64,000 nt of DNA from Spinacia oleracea (taxonomy: Eukaryota; Streptophyta; Magnoliopsida; Caryophyllales; Amaranthaceae), in contig NC_079491.1 of assembly GCF_020520425.1 (NCBI RefSeq), forward strand, positions 1,922,001 through 1,986,000, read 5' to 3'. Within the stretch, counting starts at the first letter, position 1, and every line of letters starts with the position of its first letter. Of this stretch, positions 25,108 to 36,765 are shown piece after piece. The position numbers and the translations under genes are program-made. The notes beneath the pieces are model-generated. The model saw only the letters and a program-made list of their open reading frames with translations, was not told the DNA's origin and did not search any database.

Positions 25108-25231
25108 TCTTATTGGAACTTATTGGAACTTATCTGAACTTATTGGAACTTACCTGAACTTATTGTAACTTATTGAAACTTATTGGAACTTATTGAAACT
25201 TATCTGAACTTATCTGAACTTATTGGAACTA
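25108..25231. repeat. GAACTTATTG minisatellite
   Basis: About a dozen 10-bp units (GGAACTTATT, TGAACTTATC, TGAAACTTATTG variants) in tandem, ending just before AAAACTTATTTTTTTTAAGG. Confidence 0.9.
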
Positions 25232-25644
25232 AAACTTATTTTTTTTAAGGTGAACAGAACGCACCCTGAGTGTTACCAAACACATTTATGTAACTACTAG
25301 TTAAATTCGTAGTCAAATTTGCTAAACAAAAAGATAATCTGCTAATCGCTAATGCAAGAAGTAAACGACTAAACTCCATTTGCCAAACAAGGCCATTGAT
25401 CATTGTTAATTTATATGAACTTGAATGGGAAATATTTCATATTAAGATAGTATGAGAAGTTAAAGTTTTTGAAAGAGAAATTAAACAATCACGAAATCGT
25501 TGACGATCTTAATTAATAATTTTAATTGTAGTGAAAAAAATCACCTAATTTCCCTCTTCTTAAATTACCGTGAAATACTGAAATGCTAAAGAGATTATAT
25601 TATTAGTTATGTTCGGTGGAGATGTCAAAGGGCTGATTCATCCG

Positions 25645-26040
25645 TGAACAACTCGTGAACAAGCTCGGTCAAACCGTTCAAATAAAATTTTGAAGCTCGT
25701 TTAATAAATGATACTAGCTCGACAACTTGGTCTTCGGCTCATTTAGGATGCGAACAACTCGTTCATATTCGTTTATAAGCTCGACCGTGTTCGTTTATAA
25801 GCTCGTTCAAGCTAGATCTTTTAGTTAGAACTAAGTTGTAATTATTTTGTTAGACTTCAATTTTCAGAATATTTTATTTTATGAGAGTATAAACTAGTAT
25901 TAGTAAGTATAATTGCAAAAAACTTATTTGAAATGGTTATTTTTAAAAAATTCAAAACAATATTACGTTTATTGATATGTTCGTTTAAATTCGTTGTGGA
26001 TCGTTTATCAAGGTCTGTTTGTGAAAAGCTCGTTTATTAA
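25645..26040. repeat. CTCGTTTATAAGCTCG-rich dispersed repeat
   Basis: Repeated direct and inverted short motifs (AACAACTCGTGAACAAGCTC, TTCGTTTATAAGCTCG, GAAAAGCTCGTTTATTAA) without coding capacity. They resemble a decayed plant repeat. The following 26170-26330 is rich in CCAACAGCCAA units and ends with GCCAAACAGGGCCATTA, as DNA-transposon edges often do. Confidence 0.45.
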
Positions 26041-27078
26041 TACTATTTCATAAAGTAATTTATTTTTAATTAATATTTTATTTATTTGTAATTTCGTTTT
26101 ACTCCGTACATAATACAAAGTATGTATTGAAAAATGAATAAAAGACATTAAATGTCCTTAAATGTCATTTTACATAGCTACAACCAACAGCCAACAACTG
26201 ATTTTTCCAAACATATTTGAAACCAATCCATAGTCAAACAGCCAACAAAAGCAGCCTACTTGAACAACCAGTCAAACCAGCCAAGTAAAACAGCCAACAA
26301 CCAACAGCCAATTGCCAAACAGGGCCATTAGCGGAATGTTAATATGACATGTGAAGAAAATATTAATATAAGATCCCCTTGAATTTAGCATCAAGGTCTC
26401 CCACCTTCAACATCACTAGCTCTTTTCAAACAAAACACCCTTCCACTACCATCAATGCCGTTGATTGGGATAACCGGGGGGGGGGGGGGATTACGACGGG
26501 AAAGAAGGTGTAGAGTGTATTCTTATATATAGTGCAAAATCTTCTCAACGGTTGTAGTTTTGATCAACAAATACCTCATTTTAGTTCAATTATTATGTAT
26601 AAATTAAATTTGATTTTTATTATAGATGAATGACTTTTTATAAATGAATTAATTTTACTATAACCTGGTCATTTTCATGGTAGTTACAAATGTAATTTGG
26701 AGATTTTAAGTAATGGATTATTTGGGCGACATAACGATAAAATTAACAAGATATATGAGGAGGTCATCAAAATAATAAACTTGAATGATCTGAAGCATCG
26801 CTCGAGACGATAACTAATTTTGTTACTGACCAAAAATATAAAAAAATAAAATAAAAAAATTGATTAATTACCACCTTCCACGCGTATCTCTCTCCTTAAT
26901 CACACTTACTTTTATTTTCTGTTTGACTCGGACAAAATCTAAACATTCCCCCAAATTTCTCATTTCCCCCTCCTCTCTTCGACTTCTTTCTCTCTCCTCT
27001 TCTTCAACAAAAATTCAAAAAAGTTCATCAATCAAAATCCCCAATCCCAAAATCGCTAACCCTAAAACCCCCAAAACA

Positions 27079-30000
27079 ATGGACAAATCAACGCTAGCCT
27101 CCATTGGAGAACGCCTGAAAGCAGGGGGAACACAAATGGGAAGAACAATATCCCTAAAAGTGAAGGAAATGAAGGACCTTCTTCAAACTCCAACTCCTGA
27201 ATCACGAATCGTTGATCAATCCACTTCCCCGACGCTTGAATCGCCCGATTGGGGCCTTAATTTGAGAATTTGCTCGTTACTTAACGCCGAGGAGCTGAAC
27301 GGCGCTGAGATTATGAAGGCGATTAAGAAGAAGATTAACAATAGCGGAAACGGCGATGCGAAGACGTTGAGGTTGGCATTGGAGCTTCTAGAAGCTTGTG
27401 CGATGAATTGCGAGAAGGTATTCTCGGAGATTGCGTCGGAGAAAGTGGTGGAAGATATGGTGGCTAAGCTCATTGAGAATCCTCAGGCTGATCGCGAATG
27501 TCAAGTTAGAGCTATGGAGTTGATTAGGGCTTGGGGCGAGACCGAGGAGTTGAGTTATTTGCCAGTTTTTCGCCAAACTTATGAGGTAATTTTGAATGAT
27601 TTCGAGCCGGAATGTTGGCTGTTGATGAGTTTGTTAATATTTGGGTGAAATGCTTTAATACTTGGCATGATTTGTTCATATTTTGCTATGTATGAATTCA
27701 ATGTTTAATGGATGTGTGTGTTTTAGGATAAATTAGGGCATCTTCCTTATTTTTCCTCAAATTCATTTGCGCCTTTATGTTATTTATGGAATCTGGGTTA
27801 TTCAAATTATTCCAATGATTTTAATTATGTTGGAGATTGTAGTTGAATTATAAATAATGTTGATCTTATCTCTTCAAAGCATTGTTGCCAGCTTGCTACA
27901 CCATTAAAATTAAAATTATAGCACATCTTGGAAGTCTAGTAATTAGTCATTCGGTTTTTCTAATTAGCCTCGTTCATAATCTATTTCAGGGAATTAAATT
28001 TATAGGTAACAAAGAAAGATACGAAGCATTAAATAACTTTTCTTTTGGGTTCATCATTCCCTTCTTTTTGGCCGCTAAAAATAGATTGTGGATGGATGAT
28101 GCTTAACAACAATACCAAGTGCCTGTGGACTTGTTAGAAAGACTGTTAATCATTAAGCAGTGGCGGTGCCAGGAATTTTCCGTTAAGGGTTCGAATTTTT
28201 TATTTTTTTTTTGAAAAAAACAGTTAATTGATCATGTTTTTCAAAAAAAGTAAAAATAAATAAAGCCCCCTAAAATACTGAGTTTTTTTTTAACAAAAGA
28301 ACAATAACTATAAAAAATAGAGAAACAAATGACAAAATAAAATAGAAAAGCATAGAATAATAACTACCGAAAAAAGGGAAGCAAGTGGGCAGTGGCTAGA
28401 TTCGAACCCCCGTCTACTTGGTATCAGTCGGGAGATCTGACCACTGCGCCATATCTGCTCATCATCATTATTGCTGCACGCAATAGTATTTATTACAAAG
28501 TCCAGTAGGGGTTCAGTTGAACCCACTGAACCCCTACTGGCACCGCCACTGTCATTAAGTATTGATAGGTGATTTTTTCGACATCTGAGATTTGTTCAAA
28601 TAATTCATACGATTTTAATTTTGTTGGAGATTGAAATTATACCATTTCCTTTTGTGTGATGCTGGATTGGTAACTTTCATCATATTTGATTATTTGTCGT
28701 CACACTCCAATGCGTCCAGCTATCCTTGACAAGCTTTATATATGCTAATGCTCATTTGGGAAGTAATTAGGTAACATAATAGCACTGGTTGTACTTAGTA
28801 CACCTTAAATAATGGAATTGTGAAAAACGGTATCATATTTGATGTCATCCTATCAAAGTTTATATTGGTCTTAAACGATATGCTAATATCTCTGGTGTTG
28901 CTCTTTTGCTTCTTCATCAAATCAAATTGACAGAACTTGCAAAGGAGGAGTATGTCTTCTCAGGTCGAAGATGGAGGATTTCTACCCGTGCATTATTCTT
29001 TGGAATCATTAATTGACGAGCATGCAGTCTCGCCACCTGAAAGCTATCCAATTCCTGGCTCAGAGTCAAATGATGCATCTGATGCTATGCCGCCTTACAA
29101 TTATGGCAGTCTCAGTGTTGAACAAAAGAAAGAGTTTCTAGAAATTACCAAGAATAGCCTTGAAGTGCTATCCAGCTTGTTGAACTCTGAAGCAGAGCCC
29201 GAAGTCATTGAGGTAAATTTCCTTTTAAAGGTCTGGGTATTGCTGTTTAACTGTTCAATAAAATATTTAGGACTCAGCTGTTGAACACTGCGGATTTATA
29301 AATATTATTGGACCAAAGAGTGTCTTATACTCTTACGTATATACCAGTAGTTTGCTTTTTATTTTTTGCTGTTCCATAAGCATACTTCCTTTGTTCTTGT
29401 TTAATCGACATATTTTGACTTAAACCCTACTCATACAATTGCTTTATGTGTAAGGTAAATATAATCATGTGTGATCTTGTTAGATTCATCTCGATAAATA
29501 TTTTCTAAATATCTAACTTTGTATGATCTTCTCTTTTACATAATTGAAGATATAAATGATCAAAGATGTGCATTAACAAATATAACTAAAGAAACGTCTC
29601 AACTAAATAAGAACAGAGGAAGTATATAGTTTGCAGCACCCCGACCAATTTGCCATTTGTCATTGAAGCATCTTCATCTCAGGATGGCGTTAGGTGTAGT
29701 ATTGACATGCATAGTTTTTTAAATAACCAAAACTGACTTACGGGAATTTTGCTAGTAGTATGATAGTATCTAATGTCATGAATCAAAGGTCATGACATTA
29801 GAACATCCGAAAACATGGGGAAAAAGCTATATTACGGGAGTACATTATCTGTTGTTTGCAAAACCTGAAGACTTCTATTAATGTGGTACATTTTCTGATA
29901 GTTTTTTAAGACTCTTATTAATCAAGTGCCAGATTTTCCTACTCCTTGCATTTATCAGTCTGTTTATTTCAGTCCATACATGAAGAACTTTCTTTATTCT

Positions 30001-30546
30001 TAGCCAGTTGAAAATTTATGCGTCGTTCACCATGTTTTCTGGTAAGTATTTGTCCATTGATTGGTTCAGTGAAAGTGGAATTTGTTTGTACTATTGCAGG
30101 ATGATCTGACAATTAACATGTTGGACAAGTGCAAGGAGTCACAGCCTGTTCTGCAAAGGATAGTTCAAAGCACAAATGATGATGAAAGCTTGCTCTTTGA
30201 AGCTCTAAACCTAAATGATGAGCTTCAGCATGTCCTTTCAAAATTTGAGGAAATGCAAGTTTCAAGAAAACCCAACACCACGCAACAACCCGAGGAATCT
30301 CATTCTGTTGATGCACAACAACCCCCTCCAATGGTAGAAACCCCAGATATGAACAAATCAACAGAAACCCAAAAAGTAGAAAATGCAAAATCTTCTGAGG
30401 AATTGCAGAAGGAACCTCATCCTGTTCCAATGGTAGAAACCCCAGATGTTTACAAATCAACAGAAACCCTAAAAGTAGAAAATGCAAAATCTTCTGCTGC
30501 AAATCTTCTCAACGAGAGCGGTGAATCGAGCAGCGATGAGAAGTGA
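27079..30546 (+). CDS. TOL2: TOM1-like VHS/GAT-domain protein (TOL2 type), complete
   Basis: TOM1-like proteins bind ubiquitinated cargo and act in endosomal sorting towards the vacuole (family knowledge). Exons 27079-27585, 28934-29212 and 30100-30546, all phase 0, give 410 residues. The frame is open upstream to an ATG at 26860, but homology starts at MDKSTLASIGERLKAGG, and AAACAATGG is a good plant start context. The VHS domain lies at about residues 45-170 (LNLRICSLLNAEELNG, LELLEACAMNCEKVFSEI, LIRAWGETEELSYLPVFRQT). The GAT domain spans the exon 2-3 junction (KKEFLEITKNSLEVLSSLL, DDLTINMLDKCKESQPVLQR, LLFEALNLNDELQHVLSKF). The tail is disordered, with a 33-residue tandem repeat (340-372, then 373 to about 395), and ends SGESSSDEK. 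Intron 1 carries an hAT-like element and intron 2 a Stowaway-like MITE. TOL2 is chosen over other TOLs by the short N-terminus and acidic Ser tail. The gene is duplicated across the gap. Confidence 0.9.
28158..28551. mobile_element. Non-autonomous hAT-like element in TOL2 intron 1
   Basis: 15-bp perfect inverted termini (CAGTGGCGGTGCCAG and its complement) are flanked by an 8-bp duplication, TCATTAAG (28150-28157 and 28552-28559). At 394 bp it has no transposase. The CAGTGG-type end and the 8-bp duplication both fit hAT. Near the right end is a small inverted repeat (AGTAGGGGTTCAGT and ACTGAACCCCTACT). It holds a tRNA-like segment on its minus strand. Confidence 0.88.
28391..28462 (-). other. 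tRNA-like (SINE-like) segment inside the hAT element
   Basis: The minus strand contains TGGCGCAGTGGTCAGA, which fits an internal RNA polymerase III A box, and GGGTTCGAATCTAGCCAC, which fits a B box, about 30 bp apart as in tRNAs. A full acceptor stem is not evident, so this is not called as a tRNA gene. It could be a captured tRNA or the head of an embedded SINE. Confidence 0.55.
29395..29622. mobile_element. Stowaway-like MITE in TOL2 intron 2
   Basis: CTTCCTTTGTTCTTGTTTAA at the left and its near-complement TAAATAAGAACAGAGGAAG at the right are flanked by TA. 228 bp, AT-rich, non-coding. Confidence 0.85.
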
Positions 30547-30905
30547 GGTTTGTTATGGTGGAGTGAACTTTGTTTCCTCCCCTCCTTTCCCTGCTTTTCT
30601 TCTCTCTTTAAAGTGAATGATGTATGCTTATTATGGCTGCGTTTTCCAGTTGGCCATGGTTGTAGTTGTTTCAAGAGTTCGGTTTTTTGTATTTGTGTTT
30701 GTATTCATGTATGATGATAGAATATTTTCTCCATCCTAAAATAACTAATGTTATAGCCCTTCTGTAAATAATGATCTTGGCAACCTTGCTATGTTTCTCG
30801 CACTTGTATTTGAGTAATAATAGCAGCTCCAGAATCATTTAAACTATGTTACAGTGTTACTCTACACTTCACAGGTTGAGTACTCGGACGTTTGTATGAC
30901 AAAAT

Positions 30906-31003
30906 TAGACCTGATCAAATTGCAGGCTGGTTCCTGCTTGACCACGCCTTAAAAATTATGCCAATTAGGTCGGGCCGGGCCGGGCTCATGATGATCAGGT
31001 CTA
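30906..31003. mobile_element. GACCTGATCAA inverted-repeat element, copy A
   Basis: Starts TAGACCTGATCAA and ends TGATCAGGTCTA, with a GC-rich core (GGTCGGGCCGGGCCGGGC). It is the shortest member (98 bp) of a family with further copies at 46742, 48393, 49797 and 55842. It lies downstream of the TOL2-type gene, beside the contig end. Confidence 0.75.
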
Positions 31004-31042
31004 GACAAAATTTAAGAGTATTTACATGTCCTTTCAGGTTTC

Positions 31043-31142
31043 NNNNNNNNNNNNNNNNNNNNNNNNNNNNNNNNNNNNNNNNNNNNNNNNNNNNNNNNNN
31101 NNNNNNNNNNNNNNNNNNNNNNNNNNNNNNNNNNNNNNNNNN
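31043..31142. other. Assembly gap, 100 N
   Basis: Exactly 100 N, the conventional placeholder for a scaffold join of unknown size. Open frames running through it are artefacts. Confidence 1.
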
Positions 31143-31376
31143 GGCAAAGGAATGCATTCGATTAAGCAATGGCGGCGCTGCTGTGCCAACCAAAGCACTG
31201 TTTCCAAAAAGATCATTTCTTTGTCTTGCTTAGCAGCCATCATAATGAGGCACTTCTTGAAGTTGCGGATTTCTTCCCAAACATTTTCATCTACCATTCT
31301 TGTGGCCAACTCATGCTGTTGAGATAAACGTGATCAGATAGTTAGAATTTAAAGACCAAAAACAAACAGATTAATG

Positions 31377-31464
<88 letters not shown>

Positions 31465-32780
31465 GTATAACCCATTGTGATGTATGAAGCCATTATATTT
31501 GGCAATAGCATATGAATTTCTTAAACTAGAAGGAAAAAGAAATGAATCCACTTCTAAGCAAATAGCAGAAAGCTAAAAACAAGGTCAACTTATAGAGAAA
31601 CAGAAAATACCTGCAATGTTAATATGCAACAATGGCCAGGGGCAACTGGCTGGAATTGTGGTAGCATTAGGTATGTAAAATTCGCTATAGCTACAACAAG
31701 ATGCTTAGGCCTCTTTGGATTCTCAAAACAGCATAAGCATCGCTCCTGTTGAGTAACAATTCGCTTTCCCACATTTTGCATAGAATGTGATCTGTTCTCA
31801 TGGTCTCCACCTTTTCTCCTGCCCTTTTTGGTCGGTGCCCCATCATAATCATATTCATCATCAGCCTGAGTAGACATACTATATTTCTTATTCTTCGTTA
31901 TCGTCTGAGCCAAATGTCTATCACCATCATCTTCTTTTCCCTTCTGCTGCAACTGTTTTTCTTGAGCAGCATATCTGATGATAATAATAAATGTACTCTA
32001 TAAGCAATAAGAATCAGATATCTACTTATAATGATGGCAGACTTCCAACATCCTGACAATTTCAAAAGGTTTTCAAAGGCAACTATGGAATTCAAGTAAG
32101 AACTAGAGAAAGGAAGGGAAACTATGTACGGTACCTGCTCGAACTGACATCGTTTCTTAGTTTTACTAATCTCTCCCCTGCACTGTGATCCACTGTATTG
32201 TTTCCAGCTTCTTTCTGGTAAAACAAAAAAAGAAAAGTAACTGCATTTAGTTAAGCAACACCTTTAACTCTTCACGCAAAACTCTTTGGCTTACAAAGCA
32301 TGGCTTCCAGGAATAGAATTATCGAGGGAAGGGGGGGGGGGGATTATGAAGCAAAGACACGTCAACTTAACTTTCGAATACAAGTCTGTCAAAAGCAAAA
32401 TCATTGTTCTACATGAGAAGAAAAATACGTTCAATGTTTTATACTGCTAAGGCCCTTGGCCTAGACACCTTTAAATCAGATCTACTTGATTTTCCCAAAC
32501 TTTTCTCCAGGCTTGACATGGTCACATCAAAGAAAATTTTGAGCGGCAAAATAGAGCAAGATACTCATCAACCTCATTGTATATTTGTATCATCATCTTG
32601 AAACTCAGCCTATCCCAATTCCAAATTATATATTGCATCAGCTCCACTGACATATCAGGTCATGATTCCTAAACTCTTTATATCAAGGATAAAAGGCTTA
32701 ACAACTTGCCAAATACCCTAAATCATCATTGTTTACATTTCCTTTTTTCATTTTTTTGCGGGGGGAGAGGGGAAGGGGAA

Positions 32781-32813
<33 letters not shown>

Positions 32814-35800
32814 CAGCACTAAGTCATAACGTAGCAATGTCAAAGAATCTCACCAGGAGTTTATCAGCTTCCTCATGCTTGCCTTTTAGTCTTAGCTGCA
32901 TGGCTTTCGCAGCGAGTTGATTAGCACTCAGAGGCTGCTTTTCCTCGCTAGATTTCTTTATAACTGAATCAGAATCTCCCTCCCGAATAGCATCAGATTT
33001 TGAACTTGAGACATCCTGAGAGCCATATCCAGGTTTTTTGTGCTGATTTACAAATTCACTCATGAAGTTTCCATCATTAGAAAAGTTGTTTATGCTAGAA
33101 AGTGCATTTGAGATCAAGGCAGCATCTTCACTTCTCATTTTATGACCTTTTCTTCCTCCCCAGGATAACGAATCGTGAACTTTAGGTGCTTTCATTTCAG
33201 GACGGCGGACAGAAGTATCCCTCATATTTTCACGTCCAGTATCCTGTAGAATCATCTTTGCAATATTAGGATGTAAAAATATATGAATTTCACTAATTTC
33301 AGCATAAGCATGGAACTATTTTATTAAACCCGACCCTCAAATGTCCACCCATACTCCTCAAGGTACATTGGCCATCCCATAACCTTTAATTCTAAAGAAT
33401 GCTACTGCTCTGTTAGAATCCAACAAGAACGAAGTAGACTAGTAGGTAACAAACCAACAAGTACATTGCATTAATGGAAGCACTGAAGATCGTCTTAATC
33501 TAGACCATTTTGAAGTGAACTGACAAGCGGTGTAATATAGCTTACAGGAAAATAAAGAAATTCATATTCAACATCAGAGACTAGGAAAAGAGTTAGTCAG
33601 TGATGTATGTTGACTGAAGATTGATAGCTCAGTAGCTCACCTTTTCAGGATCCCTTTTACTTTCACTAGTTAAATCTGATTTAGCTTCCCCGCCTGCTCC
33701 TATCTTCCGGGATTTTATGGCGTGCAAATGAGCACGGGGAGCAGCGGCACTACGAGATGCCACAGACACCGCAAGAGTACCTAGAGATCCCCACCTTTCT
33801 TTAACAACCTGAAAATATCAAGTTTCCTTTAGTTCAAAATTTCAGAAAAATTCTGGCATAACTATAAACATGCCCTTCAGAGCTTACGAACGTGCAACAT
33901 ACTTCTTTAACATGTGTTCCCTCGCGTGTTGCTTGCTCTTGTGCACGCTTCAAAGCCTTCATTCTCCAGCTTGCTCCACCGTCCCCCACTAAAGAAGATG
34001 CCAAAAGTTGATCGCTTTTAGCCTTTGTTTGATCTGCATCTTCAGGATAGCCACTTCCACTGTCCCTCAGATAAGGATTCAGTTCTTTGCGGTTTACTAT
34101 TTCCTTCTGATTAAAAACAAGATAAATGAGTTCTCCAAAAATTATGCTTCATCGTACTTTAACATATAGATATTGATAAGCATGTAGAACTCTAATTAGC
34201 AATGAAATTTGGCAAACTTAAAGGTAGCATGAAGCTCAGAAGCAGGCTCCAAAACTATATGGCATGTCCACTCATTACACAAGGTTCACAAACCTTTTTG
34301 AATAAATTATGTCAATAGATAAGAATAGGGGAAAATGGCAGTCACACCACAAAAAGGCAATGGAGGGTAATTGGGTACACAAGTCTGAATCTGTAAAACT
34401 CAAACTCTCAAACAATATAATTTTAGAATAAATGTGATCATAAACTGCATTAAAACTGTCAACACACCACCTTAGTTTTAAAAAGCGTGAAGCACACTGA
34501 AGCGCAAAAGGGCCCTGGAGCTTAAGCGCAAAGCGCAAATCGAAAGCGCACGCTTTTCGTAGGCGAAGCGCACCCGGAAAGAAATAATAAAATTTCACAA
34601 GTTCAAAAAATATGGAAAGAAAAGATGAAAAAAAAAGAGAAATCAAAACGATGAAAGAAAAATTCAGAATCCGACGGGAGAAATCCGGTGAGAAGGCTAG
34701 AGAAATCCGGCTACGGGAGAAAATTGCACTAGGGTTTTCAAAAACATCCCAAATATTCTCTTTTCAAAAAAAAAGAAATCATGTGATACTTTAGAAAGAA
34801 GATTAGAGTCACGTGGCTTTAATTTTTATAAAAAGAAGGGTCTGATGTGCCCAGACTACAAGAAGCGCAAAAGCGCTAGGAAGCGCGCGCTTCTTGTATG
34901 TCGCTAGGCTTCGGCTTAGCTTCTGAGCTTCCGAGCTTTAAGCGCAAAAAAGCGCGCGCTTCTTGTATGTCGCTAGGCTTCGGCTTAGCTTCTGAGCTTC
35001 CGAGCTTTAAGCGCAAAAAAGCGCGCTTTTTAAAACTAAGCACACCACAGGTCCACACCTTCCACACCCCCAATTAAAATGTCAACCCCTTATTGACTTA
35101 TTGTCCACTAGTCTTATTCTTATATGCAAGCGATGCGTGGGAAAGTATTAATGTATATAATAAACATGTAAGAAACATTGTTCACAAAGTTCATCATAAG
35201 AAAAAATTATGACTTTTGCTTGATATTGTGTGATTGATCAGTTAATATTTAGCAATAATTTTGATTAGAGAATTTTTGGGGTGTGATTGGGAAGTAAGAA
35301 TGTTTTAATTATTCTTGAACAGATTTTAATTTTGTCATATGCGTACAATTTGGGATGGAGACTCTATCAAATGAAATGTTCACCCTTTCGTTGATTTCAC
35401 ATAACTATGTAGCCCTTGATTTAAGATATTTTCCTTTAATATGTTCTGCTTCCGCTACCTGTCTGATGAGGTATTTGTCATTTTCTTTATATAACTGCAT
35501 CTTCCTTATTTGCAGTTCCTTGTTTTACCGTTTTCACCTTCCTTAAGTAATCTCCTTTTCGGGGCATTTTGCAATTAAACACTCACTATATTTTACAATT
35601 AACAGGGGCGTTAAAGACTATTCATAAGGGGAAGTAAAAGGTCATTAATGACCTTAGGAAACTCCATAGAATATAGATTCACTACCTTGAATGGCTTGTT
35701 TTCAAGTAAAAGATGGTTTTTGTAAATGATGAAGTACACAAAGCTACTCGCATCATTGCCTACGATAATGTTTGTAATGGTAACTTGTTTCGCACACAAA

Positions 35801-36765
35801 TAAATTTCTTCATCAATATGAGAAAAACTAATTTGACAATAACTGCTTGAAACCAAGGCCACCAAAACTATGCAGACAATCAATAAACCAACTTCAGACA
35901 AATAACAAGGCCCTTGGTCATTAAATATTTTGAAGCAACTGGTTTCAGTGTTGATCTCTAAATTCAGCAATTATGACTCGTGAGAAAGTCAAGGTTTAGT
36001 CTAGCCTACCTCTTCACTACCGGACTCGACTGGCTGCTCCTTATACAGTGGCTGAGCACTTTTGCCTGTTTTTTCAGCTGGTCTAGTCATCCAGTCCAAC
36101 CCCATTTCCTTTCTCACGATATCAATTTTATCCTTAGAGCTAGGGCCTCCAGCACCATCTGTGTTCAATACAATTAAAAAGTTATTAGTTAACCATTTTT
36201 CAATAATCAGGTATGAAAAACCACAAGTCTCTACCAATAAGCAATCAAAAGTAACATAAATATGTACCAGAATCTTTCTCTTTACCCTTACTCCTACGCT
36301 TCCTTCTTCCTATACCATCATCCTCTCCACTCTCAGAGCCAGATAAAGAATCATCTTCGGAAGAATACTTCCGTTTGCTTCTTTTCGACTTCTTCTTAAC
36401 CTTCAGCTTACGACTCTTGTGCTTCTTCCTGTCACCTCCCAAGCTATTATCACTCACATCATCCGCTGAAGATGAAGCCGAATACTCATCAGAAGAGTAC
36501 CACTTCTTTTTCTTAGACCCTTTCCTAATTTTCTCATGTTCTTCATCATCTGAAGTACTATATTTGGAACCCTTCTTCTTCCCCCTATCTTTCTTGCCAC
36601 TCGATTCCTCGATATTTCCCTGCGGCAACAGGGAATGTGTTTCACCAGCGTAAAAATCAACAACTACACTCAAAGTTCACCATTAGAAAGATATTAACAG
36701 AGCAAGTACAAGTGCCTTACCCTATCAACTTGATCCCGAGAAATCAACTTAATTCCAGACAGCAT
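31143..36765 (-). CDS. CWF19L2: CWF19-like protein 2, second copy, 3' end lost in the gap
   Basis: Exons 36721-36765, 36268-36619, 36010-36158, 33903-34106, 33641-33808, 32854-33243, 32135-32214 and 31611-31974 match exons 1-8 of the first copy. Exon 9 (from 31315) is cut by the gap at 31143, and exon 10 is absent. The encoded residues equal those of the first copy as far as visible. The missing 3' end follows from the contig boundary, so it should not be read as a biological truncation, and this should not be counted as a second gene. Confidence 0.9.
31380..31461. repeat. (AT)n microsatellite, second copy
   Basis: Counterpart of 17848-17934, 4 bp shorter. Confidence 0.95.
34471..35040. mobile_element. 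hAT-like element, second copy
   Basis: Same termini and same CACACCAC flanks as 20946-21518. It is 3 bp shorter, from three A-runs. The identical flanking duplication shows it is the same insertion event carried in the duplicated segment. Confidence 0.85.

Larger units (their letters stand above)
23244..27078. other. Spacer between CWF19L2 (minus) and the TOL2-type gene (plus)
   Basis: This is the head-to-head intergenic region and should hold both promoters. It contains a MITE (23716-24040), an ACGGGTT-type degenerate repeat, a TTA-rich tract, a 10-12 bp minisatellite, a CTCGTTTATAAGCTCG-rich repeat and a 14-G tract at 26476-26489. 23244-23700 is presumably the CWF19L2 leader and promoter. 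26500-27078 precedes the TOL2-type ATG. I could not fix a transcription start for either gene. The open frame at 24469-24912 is a translation of repeat DNA. Confidence 0.6.
17612..31042. repeat. 13.43-kb duplicated segment, copy 1 (left contig end)
   Basis: This segment is repeated in direct orientation at 31143-44570. It ends exactly at the left edge of the 100-N gap. It contains CWF19L2 exons 1-9 (exon 9 partly), the spacer, the whole TOL2-type gene and its 3' flank. Matched open frames translate identically. The coordinate offset moves only in small steps (13531, 13527, 13525, 13522, 13527, 13528), and every step lies in a simple repeat. Confidence 0.97.

Noticed and set aside
25108-25231. 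Regular short repeats resembling a CRISPR array
   Set aside because: Units abut without spacers of unique sequence, and the genome is a plant's. It is a minisatellite.
26860-27078. Upstream ATG extending the TOL2-type protein by 73 residues
   Set aside because: The extension is Ser/Pro/Lys-rich leader-like sequence, and family homology begins at the ATG at 27079.
28391-28462. Functional tRNA gene
   Set aside because: A- and B-box-like motifs are present but no complete acceptor stem is evident, and it lies inside a transposable element.
30892-31322. Open frames crossing the gap with long X runs
   Set aside because: They exist only because N was translated through.
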